DNA of 64,000 nt from Gammaproteobacteria bacterium (lineage in GTDB: Bacteria; Pseudomonadota; Gammaproteobacteria; JAADGQ01), in contig JAKITI010000008.1 in assembly GCA_021648145.1 (NCBI GenBank), positions 62,001 to 126,000 of the forward strand. The letters run 5' to 3'. Below, one piece after another: positions 1 to 8,344 of the stretch. Position numbers and translations under genes: made by a program. Position 1 is the stretch's first letter; each line of letters opens with the position of its first letter. Under the pieces are notes generated by a model. The model searched no databases. It saw only the letters and a list, made by a program, of their open reading frames with translations, and was not told where the DNA came from.

Positions 1-1
1 T

Positions 2-697
2 TTAATGATTGCAGAGAAAGAGCACAAAGCGAGCCTCAGGAAAGATTTAGATCTTTGCTGGTCACAATCAACAGAGAGCTCTAATCACTTCACAGCATTC
101 ACAGCCCCTGAAATTCAAATACAGAAAAAAGAACTTTGGGTCACCAGCACTCAGGTGAACTTCTGCGCCAAAGCCTACCCAACCATTCCGGTGGATCACC
201 CCGATGCCGCACCATTAACCGTGCTCGGTGGTTTTTTACGCAACGGTTATCTGCATCGAGCCATTCGTGAGCAAGGTGGTGCTTATGGTGGCGGCGCGAG
301 TCATGATGCCGACAGCGGTGCATTCCGCTTTTACTCTTACCGTGATCCAAGGCTCAGCGAAACACTCGATGATTTCGATCAATCCATTCAATGGTTACTG
401 GATGAAGAACACGAGTGGCGACTGGTAGAAGAAGCGATACTCGGTGTGGTCAGCAGTATCGACAAACCGGCATCACCAGCAGGGGAGGCCAAAAAAGCCT
501 TTCACAATGAACTGCACGGACGAACACCGGAGCAACGAAGGCGCTTTCGTCAACGTGTGCTCGAAACAACTCTGGATGATCTAAAGCGCGTAACACGCAC
601 TTATTTGAAGCCAGAAAAAGCTAGTGTTGCGGTGATTAGCAATGCCACCACGGCTGAGCAGAACGCCCATTTAGGTCTGAAGGTTATCAAGCTCTAA
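2..697 (+). CDS. M16-family zinc peptidase (PreP/insulinase-like), C-terminal fragment
   Basis: The reading frame is open from the first bases of the window, so this is the 3' end of a longer gene; the ATG at 5 is unlikely to be the true start. The 231 visible residues fit the last domain of the M16C (presequence protease/insulinase) family: a non-catalytic half with the run REQGGAYGGGASHD, followed by SYRDPRLSETLDDF and a C-terminal helical part. In this family the HxxEH zinc site lies in the N-terminal domain, which is outside the window, so activity cannot be judged. The gene converges on hemL. Family call is confident; the exact subfamily is less so. Confidence 0.8.
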   Translation, partial: LMIAEKEHKASLRKDLDLCWSQSTESSNHFTAFTAPEIQIQKKELWVTSTQVNFCAKAYPTIPVDHPDAAPLTVLGGFLRNGYLHRAIREQGGAYGGGASHDADSGAFRFYSYRDPRLSETLDDFDQSIQWLLDEEHEWRLVEEAILGVVSSIDKPASPAGEAKKAFHNELHGRTPEQRRRFRQRVLETTLDDLKRVTRTYLKPEKASVAVISNATTAEQNAHLGLKVIKL

Positions 698-718
698 TTT
701 AATTGTTCACTATCTTAA

Positions 719-740
719 GGGCGAACCTCTGTGTTCGCCC
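719..740. terminator. Hairpin between converging peptidase and hemL genes
   Basis: A perfect 8-bp stem GGGCGAAC/GTTCGCCC with a 6-nt loop lies 20 bp after the peptidase stop and 60 bp beyond the hemL stop. T-richness after the stem is modest on either strand, so it may act as a weak bidirectional terminator. Confidence 0.55.
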
Positions 741-799
741 CTTCTCTAAATCAGCATGGGTAAATTAGAACATCAACGATGTGTGACCCCCTTGGTTTG

Positions 800-2080
800 T
801 TAAAGCGTAGCAAAAACATTTTCAGCGGCTTTCAATGTGGCTTCAATTTCAGTATCACCATGTGAGGCTGAAATAAATCCAGTTTCATAGGCTGAGGGTG
901 CGAGGTAGACACCTTCTTGTAACATGCCATGGAAGAACAGTTGAAAACGATCAATGTTGCACTGTGTCGCTTGATAGAAGTTTGTGACGGTTTCTTCTTC
1001 AGTAAAAAACAGGCCAAACATGCCACCGACCTGATTATAGGTCATTGGTATGCCTGCCGCTTTGCCGCGCTCTATAATGCCGCTTGCAAGGCGCTGTGCT
1101 TTAGCTGAAAGTTCATCAAAAAATCCAGTTTTCTCGATTTGAGAAAGTGTTGCCAAGCCTGCGGCCATGGCAAGTGGGTTGCCTGACAGTGTTCCGGCTT
1201 GATAAATCGGCCCTAAGGGCGCGATCTGTTGCATGATCTCTTTTTTGCCACCAAATGCGCCAACAGGCAATCCACCACCAATCACTTTGCCTAATGTCGT
1301 TAGGTCTGGTTTTACGTTGTAATGCTGCTGAGCACCACCCAACGCCACACGAAAACCGGTCATTACTTCATCAAATATTAATACAGATTCGTATTTATCA
1401 CAGATTTCACGTAAGCCTTCGAGAAAGCCTGGAACGGGTGGAATACAGTTCATATTGCCTGCAACGGGTTCAACAATAATAGCTGCGACTTGATTGCCTA
1501 AGTGAGCGAAGGTCTCTTTAACTTGCTCAATATTATTATAGTCGAGGGTGATCGTATGCTCAGCCAGTGCGACGGGTACGCCGGGTGAGGTGGGTACGCC
1601 CAGTGTGAGTGCTCCTGAACCTGCTTTGACCAGTAATGAATCAGAGTGACCGTGGTAGCAGCCTTCGAATTTGATGATTTTGTCACGACCTGTAAAGCCA
1701 CGAGCTAAGCGGATAGCGCTCATGGTGGCTTCGGTGCCTGAGTTGACCATGCGAACTAACTCAATCGAGGGCACTAGCTCACATACTTTATCCGCCATTG
1801 TGGTTTCAATTGCGGTGGGCGCACCAAATCCGAGGCCATTTTTGAGGCTGTTTTGCACGGCTTTTATGACTTTGGGGTTTGAATGCCCAGCGATCATGGG
1901 GCCCCATGAAGCCACATAGTCAATATAGCGTTTGTCATCTTCATCAAAAAGATAAGCGCCTTCACCGCGTTTGAAAAAAATTGGATCACCGCCGACCCCT
2001 TTGAATGCACGTACCGGTGAATTGACTCCGCCGGGAATGTGTTTCTGTGCTTGTTGAAACAGAGTGTGCGATTTGCTCAT
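800..2080 (-). CDS. hemL: Glutamate-1-semialdehyde 2,1-aminomutase
   Basis: HemL is a PLP enzyme that isomerises glutamate-1-semialdehyde to 5-aminolevulinate, the last step of the C5 route into tetrapyrroles. The 426 residues match the usual length. Landmarks are the N-terminal [13 protein letters not shown], the cofactor region [19 protein letters not shown], the DEVMTGFR segment with the PLP-binding Asp, and the Schiff-base lysine in [15 protein letters not shown] good ribosome site (AAGGAA, 6 nt before ATG) fixes the start. It lies 25 bp downstream of dgt and is probably the last gene of an aroK-aroB-dgt-hemL transcript. Confidence 0.97.
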   Translation of the reverse strand: MSKSHTLFQQAQKHIPGGVNSPVRAFKGVGGDPIFFKRGEGAYLFDEDDKRYIDYVASWGPMIAGHSNPKVIKAVQNSLKNGLGFGAPTAIETTMADKVCELVPSIELVRMVNSGTEATMSAIRLARGFTGRDKIIKFEGCYHGHSDSLLVKAGSGALTLGVPTSPGVPVALAEHTITLDYNNIEQVKETFAHLGNQVAAIIVEPVAGNMNCIPPVPGFLEGLREICDKYESVLIFDEVMTGFRVALGGAQQHYNVKPDLTTLGKVIGGGLPVGAFGGKKEIMQQIAPLGPIYQAGTLSGNPLAMAAGLATLSQIEKTGFFDELSAKAQRLASGIIERGKAAGIPMTYNQVGGMFGLFFTEEETVTNFYQATQCNIDRFQLFFHGMLQEGVYLAPSAYETGFISASHGDTEIEATLKAAENVFATL

Positions 2081-2105
2081 GATGTTTCCTTGTTAAATAA
2101 TTTGT

Positions 2106-3248
2106 TCATGGAAAAAGTTTGTCGAATTCGGTTATGGCAAAACGGTCGGTCATGCCTGCAATATAGTCTGCAATAGTACGAGCCCGGCCTGTTTCTCCGA
2201 AGTGCTTCTGAATTTTATTGAGCGTATTGTAATGCTCTTGAGGAAGCAGGCGCGGGTGATCCATAAATGCTTTAAACAGTGCGTGAACAATCTGCTGTGC
2301 TTTGATTGTTTCGCGGTAGACTTTGTAGTGCTGATAAAGGTGTTGGCGCAAAAACTGTTTTAAGGCGTGGTGCTGCTCGGCCATCGCGTCACTGAATTTT
2401 ATTAATGAATGGCTTTGAGCGCGAATGTCATCGACTGTTTCGGGATTAGCCGAATGAATCAAAGCGGTACTGGTTGTAATTAAGTCGGTGATCTGGCGGT
2501 TAATCATTCTACGAATTGTTTCGTGAATGCTGCGGCGCTTTGGTAAATCGGGGTAACTCTTTTTGACAATTGAATATTGTTCACTAAAAAAAGGGACTTC
2601 GTTCAGTTGCTCAATCGTGATGAGACCGGCACGTAAACCATCGTCTACATCGTGATTATTGTAGGTAATTGCATCCGCAAGATCGGTGAGCTGCGCTTCT
2701 AGGCTGGCTTGTTCTTTGTTTAAGAAACGCAAGCCAATGGCACCCAGTTGTTTGGCATTTTCTTTCGAGCAGTGCTTTAAAATTCCTTCACGGGTTTCAT
2801 AGGTCAGGTTGAGACCTGAAAACTCAGCATATTTCTCTTCCAGTTCATCAACAACTCGCAGTGACTGCAGGTTATGCTCAAAGCCACCATAGTCAGCCAT
2901 GCACTGGTTCAGAGCTTCTTGCCCCGCGTGACCAAAAGGGGTGTGGCCTAAGTCATGAGCGAGAGCAATGGCTTCAACAAGATCTTCATTGAGATTGAGT
3001 GCACGCGCGATGGAGCGGCCTATTTGTGCGACTTCAATTGAGTGAGTGAGCCGTGTGCGGTAGAGGTCACCTTCATGGTTAACAAAGACCTGGGTTTTGT
3101 ATTCCAAACGCCTGAATGCTGCTGAGTGAACGATGCGGTCACGGTCTCGCTGGTATTCTGTGCGGTAGTTGGGCGCAGGCTCAGAGTGGTAGCGACCTCG
3201 GGAGTGGCTTGGGCAGGCGGCATAGGAGGCGAGTGGTGAGCCGTTCAT
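2106..3248 (-). CDS. dgt: Deoxyguanosinetriphosphate triphosphohydrolase-like protein
   Basis: This is an HD-domain dNTP triphosphohydrolase of the Dgt-like, type 2 (about 380 aa) group, which converts dNTPs to nucleoside plus tripolyphosphate. The metal ligands are visible: [15 protein letters not shown] supplies the first His, [14 protein letters not shown] the HD pair, and [14 protein letters not shown] the later Asp cluster. The [10 protein letters not shown] segment near the N-terminus is characteristic. Its ATG overlaps the aroB stop by one base (TGATG), which indicates translational coupling. Placement downstream of aroKB is common in gammaproteobacteria. Confidence 0.93.
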   Translation of the reverse strand: MNGSPLASYAACPSHSRGRYHSEPAPNYRTEYQRDRDRIVHSAAFRRLEYKTQVFVNHEGDLYRTRLTHSIEVAQIGRSIARALNLNEDLVEAIALAHDLGHTPFGHAGQEALNQCMADYGGFEHNLQSLRVVDELEEKYAEFSGLNLTYETREGILKHCSKENAKQLGAIGLRFLNKEQASLEAQLTDLADAITYNNHDVDDGLRAGLITIEQLNEVPFFSEQYSIVKKSYPDLPKRRSIHETIRRMINRQITDLITTSTALIHSANPETVDDIRAQSHSLIKFSDAMAEQHHALKQFLRQHLYQHYKVYRETIKAQQIVHALFKAFMDHPRLLPQEHYNTLNKIQKHFGETGRARTIADYIAGMTDRFAITEFDKLFP

Positions 3249-4330
3249 CAGCTTTGACAGTAATGATCTAGCGTTGCTTGCAGGTCATCCGTGTGATAAT
3301 CACTGCTGAGCACGGCTTGGCCAACGGCTTTAAGCAAAATGAGCCGAATACCATTGTCTATATTTTTTTTATCGACAGACATTAAAGAGAGCATTTTACT
3401 GCTGGAAAGGTTTTGAGGTGGCTCCGTGGGGAGCTGGGATTTTTTTATGATTTTCTGAATACGTTCAACATCTTTTTGAGTTAGGTCTGAACGAAGCGCA
3501 GAGAGATGAGCCGCCATGCAGATGCCTGCTGCAACGCCTTCACCGTGTAACCACTGCCCATATCCCATGCCCGTTTCTATGGCATGGCCAAAAGTGTGAC
3601 CCAGATTGAGCAGTGCGCGTACACCTTGCTCTGTTTCGTCCATTGATACGATATCGGCTTTATCTTGGCAGGAGCGTTTGATGGCGTAGGTGAGCGCTTC
3701 ATGATCGCGTTGAAGCAGTTTGTCCATATTGGTTTCGAGCCAACTGAAAAATTCTGGGTCGTTGATCAGGCCATATTTGATAACTTCAGCGATGCCTGAT
3801 TTGAGCTGTCGATCTTCTAGTGTGTTGAGGGTCTTGATGTCCGCAATGACGCATTGGGGCTGATAAAAAGCACCAATCATGTTTTTTCCAAGCGGATGGT
3901 TCACGGCTGTTTTTCCACCGACGGATGAGTCAACCTGAGCGAGCAGGGTGGTGGGAATCTGAATGAATGGAATGCCGCGTTGATAAGCTGAAGCGGCAAA
4001 GCCTGTAATGTCACCAATCACACCGCCGCCCAACGCAATCAGGGTGGCATGACGGTTAAAGCGATGGGTTAATAACGCATCAAAAATGGAGTTTAAAGTA
4101 TCTAAATTTTTATATTGTTCACCGTCTGGCAAAATGACAGACTCAACTTGAAAGTCATTGAGTGCGGCTTTACATAACTCCAGATAAAGCGGCGCAATGG
4201 TTTCATTGGTGACAATCATGACTTGACGGCCATGAATGTAAGGCCTTATGAGTTCAGCTTGCCCTAAAATACCCGTTCCGATAAAAATCGGGTAGCTGCG
4301 TTCTTTGAGTTCAACATTAAGCGTTTCCAT
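3248..4330 (-). CDS. aroB: 3-dehydroquinate synthase
   Basis: AroB catalyses the NAD- and metal-dependent cyclisation of DAHP to 3-dehydroquinate, the second step of the shikimate pathway. The 360 residues match the family. Visible motifs are [26 protein letters not shown] (nucleotide-binding glycine run), [20 protein letters not shown] and the metal-binding [11 protein letters not shown]. The gene abuts aroK (stop and start adjacent), the standard aroK-aroB pair. The pathway's first enzyme (DAHP synthase) is also in this window at 33-34 kb. Confidence 0.97.
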   Translation of the reverse strand: METLNVELKERSYPIFIGTGILGQAELIRPYIHGRQVMIVTNETIAPLYLELCKAALNDFQVESVILPDGEQYKNLDTLNSIFDALLTHRFNRHATLIALGGGVIGDITGFAASAYQRGIPFIQIPTTLLAQVDSSVGGKTAVNHPLGKNMIGAFYQPQCVIADIKTLNTLEDRQLKSGIAEVIKYGLINDPEFFSWLETNMDKLLQRDHEALTYAIKRSCQDKADIVSMDETEQGVRALLNLGHTFGHAIETGMGYGQWLHGEGVAAGICMAAHLSALRSDLTQKDVERIQKIIKKSQLPTEPPQNLSSSKMLSLMSVDKKNIDNGIRLILLKAVGQAVLSSDYHTDDLQATLDHYCQS

Positions 4331-4873
4331 TTAATCCCCCTGCGTATGGAGTGGATTACGGGTTTCATTCATTTTTTCGATGATCTGTTTTACAACTTTG
4401 TTAGGCGAGCCTTGAGCACTATGTACCACTAAATCAGATGTCGATTGATACAGCGGCTCACGCTCGCTCATGATTTTTTCCAGTTGTTGACGTGGATCCT
4501 TATTTTCTAGCAATGGCCGGTTTGAGTCATGTGCTGTGCGTTTTAATAACTGCTCAATGGGTGCGCTCAAATAAACGACAAAGCCACGCGCAGAAAGGAG
4601 TGAACGATTTTCAGGGTCTAAAATAGCGCCCCCACCTGTCGCAAGAACAATGCCTTGGCGCTCTGTGAGTTCACTAATAATGGCCGATTCTCGTGTGCGA
4701 AAACCAGCTTCACCTTCAATTTCAAAAATCAGAGGAATATCCACACCCGTACGGCGCTCAATTTCATGGTCGCTGTCAGTGAAATCCAGGCACAACTGTT
4801 TAGCCAGTTGTCGTCCAACCGTTGTTTTTCCAACCCCCATGGGGCCAATGAGAAATATATTTTGTATTGCCAT
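4331..4873 (-). CDS. aroK: Shikimate kinase
   Basis: AroK phosphorylates shikimate at O3 with ATP. The 180-residue P-loop kinase shows the Walker A motif GPMGVGKTT near the N-terminus, the shikimate/Mg-binding DSD in [10 protein letters not shown], the substrate arginine in [10 protein letters not shown], the ATGGGAILD loop and the lid region [11 protein letters not shown]. It starts the aroK-aroB-dgt-hemL gene string. In many relatives pilQ lies directly upstream of aroK; here an unrelated plus-strand gene occupies that position, and only about 130 bp separate the two divergent starts. Confidence 0.96.
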   Translation of the reverse strand: MAIQNIFLIGPMGVGKTTVGRQLAKQLCLDFTDSDHEIERRTGVDIPLIFEIEGEAGFRTRESAIISELTERQGIVLATGGGAILDPENRSLLSARGFVVYLSAPIEQLLKRTAHDSNRPLLENKDPRQQLEKIMSEREPLYQSTSDLVVHSAQGSPNKVVKQIIEKMNETRNPLHTQGD

Positions 4874-5004
4874 AGATGGAAAGTACTAGGGGCGGGTGGG
4901 GTAAAGCAAGTGGTTTTGTAAAATTTGTAATAATATATTACAGTGCTACTATAATTTTTGGAGTTTGTCCACGACCTTATGATACCGTTAAAAAATATAA
5001 TAAA

Positions 5005-6405
5005 ATGGGTATGTCTGAACGTAAAGAAGCGCTAAAACACCTTGATTCGCTGATATCTATTCTCAAATCCGAAGATGCTGATATTAGTGTGGACGATGTA
5101 AAGAATAAATATCAGCCAAAAGACTCATTAGTTAAACCTTTGAGTATGCTTGAGCGCAAAAAAGCATTTGAGCAGCTCAGGTCGCTCATATCGAAGTTTT
5201 GTTTTGCACCCAACCACTCGGATGAACTTTCGGCTATTCAGTTAGAAGATCTGCCAAACATGTTTCTGCTATTGGCCGAGCTGGCGGCAGAGGCGAGGGC
5301 GAGTGAAAAAAACCGGAAGGAGAAGAAAAAGTTATTGCATCTGGCGACGCTACTGCTGGGTCATTTGTTGCAAATGCCGAATGCCAGTCATTATCGCGTT
5401 CTTGGTTTGAATGACGGAGCAACTTTAGTGCAGATAGAGAAGCACTATCAATTGTTTTGTAAGCTGTTCTGGTTTGATGGAGATTTTGATCCACAACGAA
5501 AAAGCAGGTCACGCATTTCTACTGCCTATGCAGTTCTCAAGAACCCTGAGTTGCGGCATCAGTACAATAATCAACTCCAGCAGCAGTCTTTGTTTGCCAC
5601 TCCTCGCAGGAAAGTGCGAAAAAAAAATGACCGGTGGAGTTTTGCTGCTGTTGCTATGCTGATGGTTTTGGGGGTGGCTGGAGCCATGTTCTATTTTGAT
5701 AAAACCATGGAGACAGACGTAACTTCCTCTTCACAAAAGAGTATGTTGAAGCAACCAGAAAAAACACCTGCAACAGAAAAAGTTGTCTCTGAAATTCCAG
5801 CCCTACTTCAAACTGAGCAACAATTACAGACAGGCGTTGCTGAGCTAGATGTCCAGACTGTTGTTCCAAAGCCCGAGCAAGCGGAGCACTTACCTGTATC
5901 GGATCAACAAGAAATTTCAATGGCGGTGATACAAGATAACGATATCGCACCGATCAGCGTAGTCTCCGAGGAACCGGCCAGGCAGGAAGCTGTTCCATCA
6001 ATGATACCGGCGCGTGACAACGTTGTTGTGGATCTACCGCCCAAGGTTGAATCACTTCCGTTGACCAGTTCAAGGTCGAAGAGTGAGGCGGAACAGACGG
6101 CTTTACTTGCTGAATCAGTATTAATCGAGAGTCATGGTGAGGAGGATGCGCTGCCTAGGGGTGAGTCGTTGAAGGATCAGATTGAGCAGGCAGCTCTACC
6201 TGCCGCATCAGCGAGCGAAAACTTTTCAGCCGTGGGTGTACTTCCTCCGTTGGAGGGGGCAAGCTTGAAGGATCAAATTGAGCGAACTGACCTACCTGCT
6301 GCGACATCCGTGCGTGATAATCCCGTCGTGAGTGTGCCGCCTGAGTCTGAGTCACCTTTAAGCTTGAAGGATCGGATCGAAAAGACCACCCTACCCTCTT
6401 TCTAA
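5005..6405 (+). CDS. Single-pass membrane protein with degenerate J-like domain and C-terminal SLKDxIE repeats
   Basis: Not a named gene I recognise. From the ATG at 5005 it encodes 466 aa; an upstream in-frame ATG at 4876 would add an improbable segment that overlaps the aroK promoter. The first about 65 residues hold two related helices (ERKEALKHLDSLISILKSE and ERKKAFEQLRSLISKF), a likely internal duplication. Residues about 125-195 resemble a DnaJ J-domain (HYRVLGL to TAYAVLKNPELRHQYN), but the HPD tripeptide needed to stimulate Hsp70 is missing. One membrane helix follows at about 210-231. The rest is low-complexity Pro/Glu/Ser/Val sequence ending in three SLKDxIE...LP repeats spaced 32-33 codons. 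It occupies the slot where damX often lies, but runs divergently. Function unknown; the layout suggests an envelope scaffold. Confidence 0.75.
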   Translation: MGMSERKEALKHLDSLISILKSEDADISVDDVKNKYQPKDSLVKPLSMLERKKAFEQLRSLISKFCFAPNHSDELSAIQLEDLPNMFLLLAELAAEARASEKNRKEKKKLLHLATLLLGHLLQMPNASHYRVLGLNDGATLVQIEKHYQLFCKLFWFDGDFDPQRKSRSRISTAYAVLKNPELRHQYNNQLQQQSLFATPRRKVRKKNDRWSFAAVAMLMVLGVAGAMFYFDKTMETDVTSSSQKSMLKQPEKTPATEKVVSEIPALLQTEQQLQTGVAELDVQTVVPKPEQAEHLPVSDQQEISMAVIQDNDIAPISVVSEEPARQEAVPSMIPARDNVVVDLPPKVESLPLTSSRSKSEAEQTALLAESVLIESHGEEDALPRGESLKDQIEQAALPAASASENFSAVGVLPPLEGASLKDQIERTDLPAATSVRDNPVVSVPPESESPLSLKDRIEKTTLPSF

Positions 6406-6548
6406 GCACGCGAAAGCTCTTCGGGCTGAGTGAAAATGGCAATGCTTTGGTAGGTCAGGGGCATTATTTAACCGTTGCTATTGATTTATAGGGCTATTAG
6501 AACTCATGGTGTTGTTGAGTTGAGTGTAGAAAAAAGGAAGTGAAAATA

Positions 6549-7754
6549 ATGAAGAAAAAAAGTGTATTCGCCATGGCGTGCGCCTTGGCTTTGAGCGGTG
6601 GTAACGTTGCGGCTCAAATGCCTGTTCAGTTTAATGGCTTTTTGACAGCTGGAGTGACTAAAAGCGATAGCGAGTCACCGTATAGTCCCGGCCTGTATGG
6701 ACGAGGCATTCGTGATAAAGCTGACTTTGAGACTGACACAGTTTTTGGTTTGCAGGTCAGATCTCAGATTGATGAGAAGTTGAGTGTTACGGGACAGTTT
6801 CTGGCAAAAGGAGGCGATGGCTCATTTGACTTGTCGACAGATTGGGCTTATGCCACCTATGCATTGACAGACGAAATGTCTGTGCGTGCGGGGCGCTTGC
6901 GTTTTCCAGCCTTTCTAATGTCAGAGTTTTTAGAGGTCGGTTATGCGTACCCATGGGCCAGACCTCCCGTTGAAGTATATGGGTTAGGTCTGTTGTCATC
7001 CTATATGGGAACAGACTTCCTTTATAATGTCGAAACGAATCTGATGGATATACAATTACAGCCATATATCGGTAACGTAAACGAAAATATCTCAAATAAC
7101 AATGGTGATTTTCAGGTTGAAAGTGAAAATTTAATGGGTTTAAATATCGTGTTGTCGGGAGAGATTGCTACATTTCGTTTAGGTTATGCTAAAACCACGG
7201 CCAATGTCAGTGGTATTACCACGATTGTTCCAGATTTGAGTGACAAATTAGGAGGGGGAACGCACTCATTAACGGGAAGATTAGTTAATCTTCCCGTTGA
7301 GGATGCTACAACAGAGTTTGCATCTGTAGGCGCTACGCTCGATTGGAATAATTTTGTTGGTTACGCTGAATATGTTTCGTTAAAAATAGACACCGGAAAT
7401 ATCGTCATTCCTGCAGGGAAAATTGTTGGGCTGGAGGATCCTATTCCACCAATGGATACAGGTATTCCAGTGGTTGCTGACAATCATGGTTGGTATGTCA
7501 CTCTGGGGTATCGATTTGATACTTTATTTCCTGCTATTACCTACGCAAAATCTATTTCAGATGAGGTAGGCGGTGAAGATCAAAAGTCAATTACATTGAG
7601 CATGCGTTATAACGTAGGAAGTAATTCTGCACTTAAAGTTGAATTGCAACAGATTGATGCGATGCGCAGGCTGACGGGTGCGGCAGGATATTTTTCAACA
7701 GACCCTGAAGATAAAGTTAACCTCTTGAGTGTTGTATACGATGTTGTATTTTAG
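6549..7754 (+). CDS. Outer-membrane porin-like beta-barrel protein
   Basis: The protein of 401 aa has a clean signal peptide (MKKKSVFAMACALALSGGNVAA). It then has the alternating, aromatic- and glycine-rich strands of a general porin: an N-terminal FNGFLTAGVTKSD strand, AGRLRFPAFLMSE, repeated GYxxxTL-type strands, and an aromatic C-terminal residue in VVYDVVF as barrel proteins need for BAM recognition. The ATG at 6549 is chosen over the GTG at 6540 because GGAAG lies 8 nt before it. Its 3' end is 10 bp from the next gene, so the two are probably one transcript. Substrate unknown; pairing with a PstS-like protein hints at phosphate or another oxyanion. Confidence 0.75.
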   Translation: MKKKSVFAMACALALSGGNVAAQMPVQFNGFLTAGVTKSDSESPYSPGLYGRGIRDKADFETDTVFGLQVRSQIDEKLSVTGQFLAKGGDGSFDLSTDWAYATYALTDEMSVRAGRLRFPAFLMSEFLEVGYAYPWARPPVEVYGLGLLSSYMGTDFLYNVETNLMDIQLQPYIGNVNENISNNNGDFQVESENLMGLNIVLSGEIATFRLGYAKTTANVSGITTIVPDLSDKLGGGTHSLTGRLVNLPVEDATTEFASVGATLDWNNFVGYAEYVSLKIDTGNIVIPAGKIVGLEDPIPPMDTGIPVVADNHGWYVTLGYRFDTLFPAITYAKSISDEVGGEDQKSITLSMRYNVGSNSALKVELQQIDAMRRLTGAAGYFSTDPEDKVNLLSVVYDVVF

Positions 7755-7764
7755 GGGAAAGAAC

Positions 7765-8211
7765 ATGTTTTTAAAAAACAGATTAAAAAAGAAGAGCAGT
7801 ATTTTGCTGATAGCAATGCTTTTTTCAGGAATTGTAAGTGCGGATATCTCCATTATTGTTCATCCTGACCATGCGGCATCGTCTATAGAAAGAAAAAATG
7901 TGAGCAGAATATTTTTAGGTAAGACGAAAAATATAATAGGAGCTGGGAGCGTGGTACCTGTTGATCAGAAGGAGGGGAGTGAGAGTCGGAAATTTTTTTA
8001 TACAAAAGTGGTGAAAAAAAACAGGGTTCAATTGAAGTCTTATTGGACTAAACGAGTTTTTGCTGGCAGGGGTACTCCTCCTGAAATTGCAGGAGATGAT
8101 GCTAGCATTGTTCAAAAAATATCGACAACTCCAAACTTTATTGGGTATGTTGATAGCAGTGTAGTCAATGATTCAGTTAAAGTACTCATGAGGCTTCGCG
8201 TAAAAAAGTAA
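7765..8211 (+). CDS. Small periplasmic PstS-like (PBP-fold) protein
   Basis: A secreted protein of 148 aa with a signal peptide ending near FSGIVSA. The mature part, DISIIVHPD then RKNVSRIFLGKTKNI, SVVPVDQKEGSESRKFFYTKVV and LKSYWTKRVFAGRG, matches the short phosphate-binding-protein-like family of gammaproteobacteria, about half the size of true PstS. The start at 7765 has GGGGAAAG 4 nt upstream; an earlier in-frame ATG would overlap the porin. No ABC permease or ATPase genes accompany it, so it is unlikely to be a transport subunit by itself; such proteins are often found beside porins or sensor kinases. Confidence 0.72.
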   Translation: MFLKNRLKKKSSILLIAMLFSGIVSADISIIVHPDHAASSIERKNVSRIFLGKTKNIIGAGSVVPVDQKEGSESRKFFYTKVVKKNRVQLKSYWTKRVFAGRGTPPEIAGDDASIVQKISTTPNFIGYVDSSVVNDSVKVLMRLRVKK

Positions 8212-8288
8212 CGAACTCACTCTCTATCAAGCCAAATTCATTAGCCATAGCTATCTGAGTCACAACTTAAGATCGACTCTGAAACAAA

Positions 8289-8321
8289 AAAGCCCATTGA
8301 TTATTAACGTCAATGGGCTTT
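8289..8321. terminator. Strong bidirectional terminator
   Basis: A perfect 12-bp stem AAAGCCCATTGA/TCAATGGGCTTT with a 9-nt loop sits between the PstS-like gene (plus) and the Ig-like lipoprotein gene (minus). The stem ends give a T run on both strands. Confidence 0.85.
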
Positions 8322-8344
8322 AGTTAAGAATGAGGATTATGAAG

